Source of the DNA: Nemertoderma westbladi
Taxonomy: Eukaryota > Xenacoelomorpha > Nemertodermatida > Nemertodermatidae
Direction: 5' to 3'
Assembly (NCBI GenBank): GCA_032718475.1
Contig: JAUCBJ010006221.1
Location: 1-27,090, forward strand
Length of the DNA stretch: 27,090 bases
A program made the translations under genes and the position numbers. Position 1 is the stretch's first letter. Each line of letters begins with the position of its first letter. This document shows, piece by piece, positions 19,533 through 27,090 of the stretch. The notes below the pieces were generated by a model. The model saw only the letters and a list, made by a program, of their open reading frames with translations. It was not told where the DNA came from and did no database searches.

Positions 19533-19773
19533 GACAGGGGGGGGGGGGGGGGGACGCAAATCCCATCTTGGCGAATTAATATCCCGCCTCAATGATAAAT
19601 TCTCAATTTGGGGAAATGAGCAGGTTTCAGTGGTACGTTATTTTAACCAAAACAATAAACTAAACACAATAGAACATGTTACAGTTTTATTTTTTAGAGT
19701 AAACAGCTGTTACTTACATTCAATTTCCCCTGGAGAGGGATGAATTTTTATTGCGTCCTGTTTCCCCCCTATC
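19533..19773 (+). repeat. G-tract-capped miniature repeat, copy 1
   Basis: Begins with 17 G (19,537-19,553) leading into GACGCAAATCC. It ends TTGCGTC (19,751-19,757) followed by CCTGTTTCCCCCC (to 19,769), so the ends are inverted repeats (GACGCAA with TTGCGTC, G tract with C run). The interior, from GCAGGTTTCAGTGGTACG through ACCAAAACAATAAAC to CCCCTGGAGAGG, is shared with copy 2 at 24,121-24,425. No coding. It lies about 55 bp upstream of the GPCR start codon, so it is likely part of that gene's promoter or 5' UTR. Confidence 0.65.
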
Positions 19774-19828
19774 AGATTTATTTACAACTAATTGTAATAT
19801 TGTTACTTATATGAATTAATCACTAACC

Positions 19829-20824
19829 ATGGCGAATATGACTGTCGTAAACTCAACTTCCAAACCTCCATTTGAAAAAGACAATGATTATTTCCCTTAC
19901 GCGGAAGCAATTATAATAACAGCTGTTGTCGTTTCAACATTTATCATTAACTGTATCGTTATTGGAGTCATCCTAAGTACACCTTCCCTAAGAAACATTA
20001 CTGGATACTTTATACTCAGTCTGGGATTCTCAGATTTTGTCTACGGAATTTGTTTCACTTTCGCTATACCCAGCGTCTTCTACCAACGTTGGCTACTCAG
20101 CCAGTCTGCCTGCTCACTTATCGGTTTCTTCTACAATGTTACTTACCACATGTCCATTCATTCCTTTGTGTTGGTCACAGTCGACAGATACATTTACGTC
20201 ACTAGACCTCTCAGATACCACTTAGTAATGACTAAACGAATCTGTGTAGCAGCAATCTCTCTCGCGTGGACCATCTCCTTTGCGGCAATATGTCCAACAA
20301 TTTTCGGATTCGGTTCATTCGCGTACAGAGAGGACGTTTACTGGTGCGGAATTGCCTGGAAATCCTCCTGGGAATACACCGTTTATTGTATAGGGGTCTT
20401 TATGCCAGATTTACTAATCATAACATACTGTTATGTTTCCATCTGGGTTATTTCGAGACGACATGCTAAAGCGGAGACAAAGTATTCGAGAGAGAATAAG
20501 GAGGATCGGTCCAAAGCTCTCCGAACTTTAGTTGTAATGGGAATTAGTTTCCTTAATGGTTGGTTACCCTACCTCATAAGTAACCTTTACGATGCCATCG
20601 CGACAACACCGCTTCCTTATTGGGCGACGTTCACCTTCGGGTGGGTGAGTACCAGTAACGCGTTTTGGGATAGCGCCCTTTATATAATGAGTTCACAGCA
20701 GATGAAGGCTGCATGTAGACGGATGTTCGCAAAGTGTTGTCCGAAGCTGTGCGCCCCGCCCACACGCCGTTACGAATACGAGATGAGCACGAGGGAAATT
20801 CAAATTACAAACAGCGTTGCCTAA
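19829..20824 (+). CDS. Class A (rhodopsin-like) G protein-coupled receptor, orphan
   Basis: A 331-residue single-exon receptor for the plasma membrane. The start has a strong context (ACCATGG) and an in-frame TAA lies four codons upstream. N3 and N8 are glycosylation sequons in a short extracellular N-terminus. Helices lie at about 25-50, 58-82, 95-118, 138-161, 184-208, 228-252 and 265-288. Family landmarks are N41 (1.50), LSLGFSD with D69 (2.50), C95 and C173 (predicted disulfide), DRY 119-121, W147 (4.50), P193 (5.50), and F241 with WLP 245-247. Helix 7 has DSALY (281-285) instead of NPxxY. A Cys-rich helix-8 region (about 290-308) may be palmitoylated. Position 3.32 is Tyr102, not the Asp that binds amines, and there is no retinal lysine. 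It is therefore neither a typical amine receptor nor an opsin. Ligand unknown. Confidence 0.95.
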   Translation: MANMTVVNSTSKPPFEKDNDYFPYAEAIIITAVVVSTFIINCIVIGVILSTPSLRNITGYFILSLGFSDFVYGICFTFAIPSVFYQRWLLSQSACSLIGFFYNVTYHMSIHSFVLVTVDRYIYVTRPLRYHLVMTKRICVAAISLAWTISFAAICPTIFGFGSFAYREDVYWCGIAWKSSWEYTVYCIGVFMPDLLIITYCYVSIWVISRRHAKAETKYSRENKEDRSKALRTLVVMGISFLNGWLPYLISNLYDAIATTPLPYWATFTFGWVSTSNAFWDSALYIMSSQQMKAACRRMFAKCCPKLCAPPTRRYEYEMSTREIQITNSVA

Positions 20825-20950
20825 ACGCTTAATGTTTTTTTATTGTAGTTAAACATATGTTCTTAGATAAATATCTACTGTAGTCATAAGTTTTAGAATT
20901 CGATGTTATAGAGTATTAGTATTACCTACTTAATTAAGATAATGTTAAGT

Positions 20951-20956
20951 AATAAA
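20951..20956 (+). promoter_or_regulatory. Polyadenylation signal, proximal
   Basis: AATAAA 127 bp after the GPCR stop codon. Confidence 0.5.
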
Positions 20957-20966
20957 AGCATAATTA

Positions 20967-21031
20967 TGTGCAAAACGCATGTAGTAGTTAATAAGTTATA
21001 AACTCAGATTAAATTCTGTGCAAAACGCATG
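20967..21031 (+). repeat. Duplicated 15-bp element in the 3' UTR
   Basis: TGTGCAAAACGCATG occurs twice, exactly 50 bp apart, with similar GTAGTT following. It could be a duplicated post-transcriptional control site or a simple tandem duplication remnant. Confidence 0.75.
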
Positions 21032-21170
21032 CGGTAGTTCGAAGTTGTATACTTAGTATAAATCTAGTTTAACTAGAATTTAATATTTATTCCTTGCATA
21101 TAGTGTATAAAGCATTTTAATAGAATGTCTCGAGTAGGTATATTTCCCTATGCTAGACCAACGATAGTGC

Positions 21171-21176
21171 AATAAA
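21171..21176 (+). promoter_or_regulatory. Polyadenylation signal, distal
   Basis: AATAAA followed within about 20 bp by a GTTGGATGTGTTATTTCTTT stretch, a typical downstream GU/U-rich element. It is the better candidate for the main GPCR poly(A) site. Confidence 0.55.
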
Positions 21177-21190
21177 CTATGAAATCGTTG

Positions 21191-22749
21191 GATGTGTTAT
21201 TTCTTTCTATTTAGTGGCATCTCGAAATAGGCCTAATTTTTTTTGCAATTTTTTGTTTTTTTTTCAGTTAATTTGAAAAAAGTAAAAAGTTTTCGAAAAC
21301 CCCAAGTTTTATTGAAATTTGTCGCCCAGCTTTATGATATGGAAAGCTACTGCAATCATTGTAACAATTTAGTTACCTTAGTAATTTTATTCAACTGAAT
21401 TTAAATAGTAGGCCTACTCTTATTCTCCAATCGATTAAATTTTTTCAGATTTGGTCCCATGTTAGGTATTGTTATATGTTATTTTTTGTCATTATGTTAT
21501 TTTTCTATTGTGCAAAAAAACAAAAACAAAAATTCCGGAAATAAAAACAATATAAAACAAATAAACAAAAAAATAAAAAATTTTATTTTTCACTCTTAGT
21601 TAATACTAGTACTAGTTAACAATAATAAAAACTTGATTGCGCTTAATACACTAAAGCTTTTACAGTTTTGAATCTAATAACATAAAAGTTTTTTATATGA
21701 TAGATCAAATGGGGCAACATAACTATTAGGCGAAATTTTGTGAAAATAATTCTGCACCGCTAGGTGGCGCTGCAAATTTATGCTAATTTTTTAGGTTTGT
21801 TATAAATACTATTAAATTTTATTAACAAAAATTTCAAAAAGTTGTCTGATACGTCGGTATCGGTGCTGTATTAATCAGCGTATATCGCAATTCAAACAAT
21901 TTACAGTAGCAAATTGCAACTTTTTAAATTTCCAATTAGAAAGATCTTTTAGATCTTTCAGATCTTTTAGAAACAGTCAACTGGTTGTGGGTATATTATG
22001 AAAATTAGTTTGTTTTTTGTATATAAACCAACTTTAAAGGGAAACTGTTAATTATGAAAAACGTAAAAAAAAAACTTTTAAGAAAAACAATAGATATTGT
22101 TGTGAGACTGTAAATTAAGTTAATATTCAATTAGATAGATAACTCTTCCTAACTTGCTCCACACTCTCAAACACTGCAAATATGACCAAATGAAATACTA
22201 AACTGAAACTGTCTGTTTTCTGAGGAACAAAATTAAGTAGCTGATTCAAAATATGAATTATTATGTTGAAATATCAATAATATGAAACTCCTGAAATATC
22301 ATAATGTTTGAACTGCAAATGTGTTGCAATAATATATTACTTTGATAAGTTATTTTATAATAATAGTTTTGTGTTATTACTGTAGTAGATTATTAATAAT
22401 TAATGTGTTATTATGTATTTGTAATAACTGCTATGACAACGATCTAAATGTGGTCATTATTTGCAATTTAAATATATAATCTTTATAGATACAATCTAAT
22501 TATAATTTTTAATATTTTATCCTGACTGAAATGTTTTTCTTACAGTATATCTTTCATTATATACGACCTATTCCAAAAAAAATTATATAGAATAACAAGA
22601 ATTACACACCCAAATGAATTAGTGTGTATCTGTATAAAATATTATCCATTTGATGGGTTTGGGTCGTCAGTTCCTCCAGAAATGTCTATTAAACTATTAA
22701 ATAAAATTACCCCCCTAACAGATTAGTATGCACATTACCATATATTTTC
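21191..22749. other. Non-coding AT-rich stretch
   Basis: No gene recognised. It contains a CTCF-like motif at 21,757 and a short AGATCTTT(T/C) reiteration at about 21,940-21,971. Confidence 0.5.
21757..21771 (+). promoter_or_regulatory. CTCF-like binding motif
   Basis: CCGCTAGGTGGCGCT matches the bilaterian CTCF core consensus CCASYAGRKGGCRSY at 14 of 15 positions, in otherwise AT-rich sequence. This is inferred from motif match only. Similar strings can also occur in repeats. Confidence 0.4.
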
Positions 22750-22777
22750 TAGGTTCGCTCAGTAACATGGCTCGCCC
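22750..22777 (-). repeat. Diverged third copy of the 252-382 motif
   Basis: On the minus strand GGGCGAGCCATG and then GAGCGAACCTAG align to GGGCGAGCCACG and AGCGAGCTTAG of the tandem unit at 320-350. Only about 28 bp match. Confidence 0.4.
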
Positions 22778-23361
22778 AATATTAATTTAGGCGGACGTGT
22801 CCACACGCTGATACGTGTAATTGGATTCGAGTTAATTCCACCCGAGTGGAGTTTTTACATCCATGTTCGCTGAAAGTTCAATTAATAAACTGGTTTAATA
22901 GGCACTACCAATGCTAATGCCAATTAAATTACTCTATTATTAAAAGTACTTGGGTTTCCTATGTGTACTAAATTATGTATGAATTGTGATTGGCAGCTAG
23001 TAAATATACAATCTACTGACCCAATTGCTGTAAATAATTCCGTTTGGAAATGAAATCAGCACTGGTGAATAATTTAACCCATCCGGATAATTACTTGAGT
23101 AATAGGATAATACATTATTTTATTCCCTTTTTATATATTCTGAACCAAAATTCGGACCTTGGACAATTTGGTCCCCAAAAAATCCATCCTAGAGAATTCA
23201 AACCCGAACAAACCCGTCTAGAAGAACATATTCACGGGATACCAGTTTTTTTGCGGAACCGCAACCTTTTCTGACAGAATATCTCCAGAACATCATCGTT
23301 TAACTTCCCTACCAGGGAGGCCTTTTTAACTATTTATTACTGATGATATTATTCCAAGTTT
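22778..23361. other. Non-coding stretch
   Basis: No gene supported. A 76-codon frame at 23,044-23,274 shows no recognisable motif. Confidence 0.4.
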
Positions 23362-23478
23362 CTACTACTAGGATCGACATGCTGCAATGCAGCTGCATTA
23401 TATATATATCACATATAAATTAAGAATGATGTGCGGGCTTGTCGTCAAAATTGCGCCGCCACAACTGCCTATCACCCA
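23362..23478 (-). mobile_element. LINE 3' end, copy C
   Basis: A 117-bp, heavily 5'-truncated copy of the copy A/B family on the minus strand. It spans the last coding residues, the TGCAGCTGCA region and a (TAG)n tail (complement of CTACTACTAGG). It differs by an AT-rich insertion of about 20 bp (TATATATATATCACATATAA) just after the stop-codon region. Confidence 0.85.
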
Positions 23479-24120
23479 AATTATCAATGTAATAATTGCC
23501 ACAAAATTGTATATTATCCTTCTTTTCATGTGTAAATCAAAGAACCGGAAGAATATCCCGCCCCCGGCGCCATTGATTATTTGATAGCGGTAACGCGGTA
23601 ACTGTAGGCCAAAAACAGAAATACAAATACAACACTGAAGAATCAAAAATTGTTGCTGACGACGGCAGGAATGGTGATGATCGGTGATGGAGGTTACCAG
23701 ATGTTTATCATTCATTATTAGGTATTTGGAACTTCTGTTCTTATTTCAAAGCCTAATCCAATACCTGAGCTGACATTGAATGATATTTGTACAATAACTA
23801 CCTAATAAATAGCACATTAGCAATATTAATAATATATAAATATAATAAGGTTGGCATGTTGTTGATCCTTAATAACTAACTTCATACAGAGATTCTCATG
23901 TGCAGTTGCATGCCGTTCACCCTCAACTGCGTGCGCACGGTTATTATAGTAGTCAACAAAAAATTGTTGTTCCTGCGAGCGGATATGAGGATATTCAGTT
24001 TATTCAGCTACACCGCTCGCTGAATGCAGAGGTCTGCAGTACAGAGACGCTGCGCTAAAACGTTTTGGAAACAGCCCGATATAATTCTAATATGGTAGAT
24101 CTGTGTCTTCAGATCATTAA
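23479..24120. other. Non-coding stretch with a GC-rich inverted repeat
   Basis: No gene recognised. GCGAGCGG (23,975-23,982) and CCGCTCGC (24,013-24,020) form a perfect 8-bp inverted repeat with a 30-nt spacer. Confidence 0.45.
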
Positions 24121-24425
24121 CAGGGAGGGGGGGGGGGGGGGGGGGGGGTATTGACGCAAATCCTAAACGAAACTAAACTTTCTCTCGGAATAAACAACGT
24201 TAATTCTCTTTATTGAACTTAAGCGTAATTTTGTCGACAAGTCGGCACAGCATTCTTGAAAATGCAGCTGCAAAGAGGCATGCGATCCTAGTAGTAGTAG
24301 TATTTTAAGGGGAAGTAGCAGGTTACAGTGGAATGTTATTCTAACCAAAACATTAAACGATAGTCAAAAATACATGTTACTGAAAATTACAGATTATTTT
24401 CTTTAATAATCCCCAGGAGATTGTT
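24121..24425 (+). repeat. G-tract-capped miniature repeat, copy 2 (interrupted by a LINE end)
   Basis: Twenty-two G (24,127-24,148) are followed by TATTGACGCAAATCC. After the LINE insertion at 24,224-24,303 the homology to copy 1 resumes: GCAGGTTACAGTGGAATG, then ACCAAAACATTAAACG and ACATGTTAC, then CCCCAGGAGA. The right terminal TTGCGTC seen in copy 1 is not preserved. The orientation is the same as copy 1. Confidence 0.65.
24224..24303 (+). mobile_element. LINE 3' end, copy D
   Basis: An 80-bp copy of the A/B family 3' end on the plus strand, from GCGTAATTTTGTCGACAAG to the tail GATCCTAGTAGTAGTAGTA. A short possible target duplication TTAAG flanks it (24,219-24,223 and 24,305-24,309). It sits inside copy 2 of the G-tract repeat. 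Confidence 0.85.
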
Positions 24426-24841
24426 CCCAGACTAATGAAAACTATACGAAAATTTGTTAAAAGACAGTAAGTTTTCCAAAATAATGGTTTACAATTTTCT
24501 TAGTAGGAAGAATGGGTGTGTCGGGTGTGTCTGTTGTATTGAGACAGGAGCAACGAGTAATGAATATATTTGTGTTGCAACGTACACCAGTATAATAATG
24601 ATTCTATTATGCTATTTGACAAGCAGCAATATCAAGCGAGCATTAATGCAGCTATAGATTATTGTTTATTTTAAAAGTAATTCTTTGTTCACCGAACCAT
24701 TTAAACTATTGAATAATAATAACAAGATGATCAAAGCATTCACGTAACTCGTTTTTCCACAATAAATAAATAAACAGATAATAAGGCGATGTGAATGATA
24801 TTCAGAAGTTCAAATTTAAGAAATTCTTGCTTGCGTTGTGT
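24426..24841. other. Non-coding stretch
   Basis: No gene or repeat recognised. Confidence 0.4.
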
Positions 24842-24856
24842 GGGGGGGGGGGGGGG
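24842..24856 (+). repeat. G tract (15 G)
   Basis: Uninterrupted G run. The flanks do not clearly match the G-tract repeat family. Confidence 0.95.
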
Positions 24857-25053
24857 ATTAGTTGAAATCATGACGTTAATTTTGCTACGTCTTTGATAAC
24901 AATAACGGATATCAATAGGGAATTAAAGAGCTTTAGGGCCAAAATATAATAGTCATATGGAATGATATAGTTCAATTAAACAAACAATAGGTAAAGTTTC
25001 CATTTACGAAATAATCTATTCTATTTATTATACAATAACAAAATAAGAAAGCT
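24857..25053. other. Non-coding stretch
   Basis: AT-rich, nothing recognised. Confidence 0.4.
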
Positions 25054-25120
25054 GGGGGGGGGGGGGTTGTATGATGTTAGTCGGTTCCGTCGGGTGAGGG
25101 GGGGGGGGGGGGGGGTGGGG
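25054..25120 (+). repeat. Paired G tracts (13 G and 18 G)
   Basis: G runs at 25,054-25,066 and 25,098-25,115, the second followed by TGGGG. They form the left border of the GC-rich protein fragment at 25,125-25,400. Confidence 0.95.
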
Positions 25121-25124
25121 TATT

Positions 25125-25400
25125 AGGGACCATGGAACACCTCGTAGAGACCTTCGTTGTTAATGAGTGAGGGGTCCACGGTCCACATAATGGAGGCCGC
25201 ATTGCCGACCAGGATGGCGATTGCCAGCCTTTGCAGGAGGAAGCGGTGAGATCTGGGTAACAAAGTGGAGTCTTGCCCTGATTTCCTTCAGGAACTCGGA
25301 TGTTTCAGGGCCCGGGCGGCCTGGGTGGAAAAGGTAGCCCCGGTCCATGAGTTCCTGGTACTTGCGGATCTTTAAAGTTTCCGCTTCCTCTTCCTATAGG
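25125..25400 (-). pseudogene. Frameshifted fragment of an unidentified protein gene
   Basis: A GC-rich island on the minus strand with protein-like composition in two successive frames. The first begins within the right arm of the palindrome (EEEAETLKIRKYQELMDRGY) and runs on through a GRPGPETSEFLKEIRARL stretch. After about residue 50 the better reading moves to another frame, with an HRFLLQRLAIAILVGNAAS region and a SLINNEGLYEVFHGP end. A stop follows at about 25,125, next to the G tract. One frameshift is therefore likely near 25,250. I recognise no domain. The style suggests a mobile-element or other repeated invertebrate protein, but this is a guess. No start codon, splice site or terminal repeat is evident. 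Confidence 0.5.
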
Positions 25401-25416
25401 AAGAGGAAGCGGAAAC
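25377..25416. repeat. 40-bp perfect palindrome
   Basis: The arms GTTTCCGCTTCCTCTTCCTA (25,377-25,396) and their exact complement (25,397-25,416) meet with no spacer. The left arm is continuous with the coding-like fragment to its left. The centre creates a stop in that frame. An inverted-duplication breakpoint would explain this. Confidence 0.97.
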
Positions 25417-25420
25417 CACA

Positions 25421-25451
25421 CAACAGCCCCTATAGGCCTATGGGGCTGTTG
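25421..25451. repeat. Stem-loop next to the 40-bp palindrome
   Basis: CAACAGCCCC (25,421-25,430) pairs with GGGGCTGTTG (25,442-25,451). The 11-base loop TATAGGCCTAT is itself nearly palindromic. Confidence 0.95.
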
Positions 25452-25507
25452 CGCTGTGAGTCAGAGAGGTAACAGCCCATGGGGTAAGTATTTACATCTG
25501 GGGCGCT

Positions 25508-25564
25508 AACTGTCAGATAGTCTGATACCAACTGTCAGATAGTCTGATACCAACTGTCAGATAG
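25508..25564 (+). repeat. 22-bp tandem repeat, 2.6 copies
   Basis: AACTGTCAGATAGTCTGATA plus CC occurs at 25,508 and 25,530, with a partial third at 25,552-25,564. Confidence 0.95.
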
Positions 25565-25689
25565 ATGATCGGATCACCCAGTTACAAGTAGTTTTACAAG
25601 TAGTTACAGGTAGTTTTTAAACCCGAGTGTTGTTCACGGAGTTTGTTATTTCCGATATCCTTGATTGTGGTCCCAGTACCGGAATTCTT

Positions 25690-26070
25690 GCTTTGATTCT
25701 AAACACTGAACTGCTGAACGATGGCGGAATCTACGAAACCCGGATTCCTAATCCGAGAAGGTGACATAGTCTATTAAATGTAAACAATGAAATGATTTCT
25801 ATATTGACAATGGAGTTTATTAAATACAGAACGATATGATGGCGACGGAGTCTATTACAGTATTAAACACGGAACCAGAACGATCAGACGGTGGCGAGGT
25901 ATACCGAGGTAATCTACAAAACACAGAACGACAAGAATGGCGACGTAGTTTATTAAACCCAGTACGATATGGTGCATAGCGATCGAGACGGACAACACGA
26001 CAACGGTGTATATTAAACCTAGAACCGAAGACGACGTTGGAGTCTATAAACCTGGAACAATGCAAACGAG
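25690..26070 (+). repeat. Degenerate tandem repeat of about 35 bp
   Basis: Old array with loosely spaced units built from TATTAAACACAGAACGATAT, then GATGGCGACGGAGTC. Recognisable units start near 25,817, 25,914, 25,950 and 26,010, with earlier weak ones from about 25,700. Spacing and sequence have drifted strongly. Short open frames across it are by-products. Confidence 0.6.
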
Positions 26071-26148
26071 GCTACTGTAAAGTTTGACTGGTTTGTGAGA
26101 TTAACCTGCCTACTACTAGGATCGGCATGCTGCATTGCAGCTGCATTT

Positions 26149-26343
26149 TTAAGAATGCTGTGCCGGCTTATCGACAAAATTGCACCACCACAACTCCCTA
26201 TCATGCATGACATTTGCTAGATTATCCGCATCTTCAAGGCCAGTGTCCTTTAAGATGCGTCTCAAGAAATTCATGGGCTGTCCACCATGCTTATTCACTC
26301 CATGAGGCTGCCAAAGTACAAGATTATGCACTGGCTGGTCCTC
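26149..26343 (-). pseudogene. LINE copy B: C-terminal tail in shifted frame
   Basis: Last 60 or so codons of the copy B polyprotein. It has the NLVLWQPHGVNKHGGQP segment and ends PAQHS before the stop, equivalent to the end of copy A at 6061-6240. It is separated from the rest by the single-G insertion at 26,399-26,404. Confidence 0.88.
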
Positions 26344-27090
26344 ATGGCGAAAGCAATGTCATGCAAAGCGAGGGCGATTTTGTTCTAGTGTCAAGCTTGG
26401 GGGGAACCAATGAGACACCTCCAATGTTATATAGTGTCTGGTTGGAGATGTGTCCATTGACACAATGAACCCGGCGTAGCATTCTTGTGAATGTGCCGTC
26501 CAGAGATTTGGTGTCCTCAGCAGTAAGAGCCGAGCATGGACTCCCATAGAGGAGTACTGGAACTACTGCTGCTCTAAATAACCGGACCTTAAGTTTCCGA
26601 TTAATTCTCGGTGACTTCCAAATCCTGGAAAGCCTATTCAAGGCTGCCCATGCCTTTCCCTTACGTATTTGAAGGTCCTCACCTGACTTCCGGATCCATG
26701 ATCCCAGGTAACAGAAGTCATCCACATGCTCAAGCATACCATCTTTTGAGCTTATGCTCAACCGATCAGAGACTTGCTGAGGACTTTCAAAGTTAACTGT
26801 CAAAATTTTGGTCTTTCTGGAGTTAATAAAAAGACCAACACTAGAAGCAGCATGTTCTAATGAGCTGAGGAGCCGTTGGACTCCCTCTAGTGATTCTGAG
26901 AGTAATCCTAAGTCATCAGCAAAGTCTAGATCAGTTAGGTACTTGGCAGGATTTCCTCGACTACTGGAGCCAGTAGGTGGAGTTATCATCACTCCATCAT
27001 CATTATGATGATCTAAGGACTTGCGTAGAACATAGTCAACAACAATTATGAACAAGAATGGTGCAATTGTGTCTCCCTGGAGGACGCCAG
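26342..27090 (-). pseudogene. LINE copy B: reverse transcriptase palm to C-terminal region, partial
   Basis: Frame open from the window edge to a stop at 26,342. It shows the LQGD box at the edge, then the catalytic FADD box (about 26,907-26,920) followed directly by LGLLSES. This confirms that copy A's break at this place is secondary. The INSRKTKIL and CYLGSWI motifs follow, then the LYGSPC and RMLRRVHCV stretches. After the extra G the frame runs into about 20 unrelated residues. There is no native start in the window. Confidence 0.9.

Larger units (their letters stand above)
20825..21190 (+). other. Presumed 3' UTR of the GPCR gene
   Basis: Runs from the stop codon past two polyadenylation hexamers. 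It holds two copies of TGTGCAAAACGCATG (20,967-20,981 and 21,017-21,031), each followed within 3-6 bases by TAGTAGTT or CGGTAGTT. The end point is inferred from the second AATAAA and the GT/T-rich stretch after it. Confidence 0.5.
26110..27090 (-). mobile_element. Non-LTR retrotransposon copy B (3' part, continues beyond window)
   Basis: Close relative of copy A on the minus strand. It spans the RT palm (reading GVLQGDTIAPFLFII at the window edge), FADD, thumb, C-terminal domain, 3' hairpin region and a short (TAG)n tail (complement of 26,110-26,118). Relative to copy A it lacks the 7-bp duplication, lacks 6 bp near 26,460, and has one extra G in the run at 26,399-26,404, which shifts the frame. 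The 5' part lies beyond the window. Confidence 0.93.

Noticed and set aside
1-27090. Prokaryotic features such as operons, CRISPR arrays or defence islands
   Set aside because: Spliced-gene signals, LINEs, SINEs, minisatellites and a GPCR show an animal genome. No direct-repeat/spacer array of CRISPR type exists, since the tandem repeats lack unique spacers.

Overview
This looks like a gene-poor, repeat-rich stretch of an invertebrate animal genome. The evidence is an AT-rich background, several kinds of non-LTR retrotransposon relics, tRNA-derived SINE copies, minisatellites, long homopolymer G tracts, and one intronless seven-transmembrane receptor gene with eukaryotic start context and AATAAA signals. 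There are no bacterial features such as operons, Shine-Dalgarno sites or CRISPR. TAGGCCTA-type words recur (near 17,480, 21,225, 21,410 and 25,434). I associate these loosely with echinoderm-like deuterostomes, but this is a weak hint and the species cannot be fixed from this window.

Layout. 1-4,800: mostly non-coding, with a 63-bp tandem duplication (252-382), a possible solo LTR (1426-2000), a pyrimidine-rich duplication and a 24-G tract. 4,800-5,131: a TCGATATTTTT minisatellite. 5,825-9,514: a cluster of broken non-LTR elements. Copy A is on the minus strand and retains most of its endonuclease, RT and C-terminal coding. It is head-to-head with copy E (plus strand, large internal deletion) and next to fragment F. 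9,813-10,640: a 21-bp GC-rich repeat, then a SINE with a 10-bp target-site duplication inside TTAGGG-rich sequence. 13,483-15,006: a 1.5-kb minisatellite of 21-bp units with higher-order structure. 16,100-17,069: an RT relic of a third lineage, and a candidate terminal exon with a splice acceptor (minus strand). 18,243-18,913: a hAT-like miniature element with 8-bp target duplications and inverted arrays of TTATCGCC. 19,533-19,773: a G-tract-capped miniature repeat ending about 60 bp before a class A GPCR gene (19,829-20,824). 23,362-24,425: short LINE 3' ends, one inserted into a second copy of the G-tract repeat. 25,098-26,070: a frameshifted protein fragment ending in a 40-bp perfect palindrome, a stem-loop, and degenerate tandem repeats. 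26,110-27,090: LINE copy B, cut by the window end.

The only gene I regard as clearly intact is the GPCR. The rest is mainly transposon archaeology. The most interesting structures are the TTATCGCC-array element, the G-tract-capped repeat family (one copy is in the presumptive promoter or 5' UTR of the GPCR), and the palindrome at the edge of the protein fragment. I did not find a convincing new multi-gene system.
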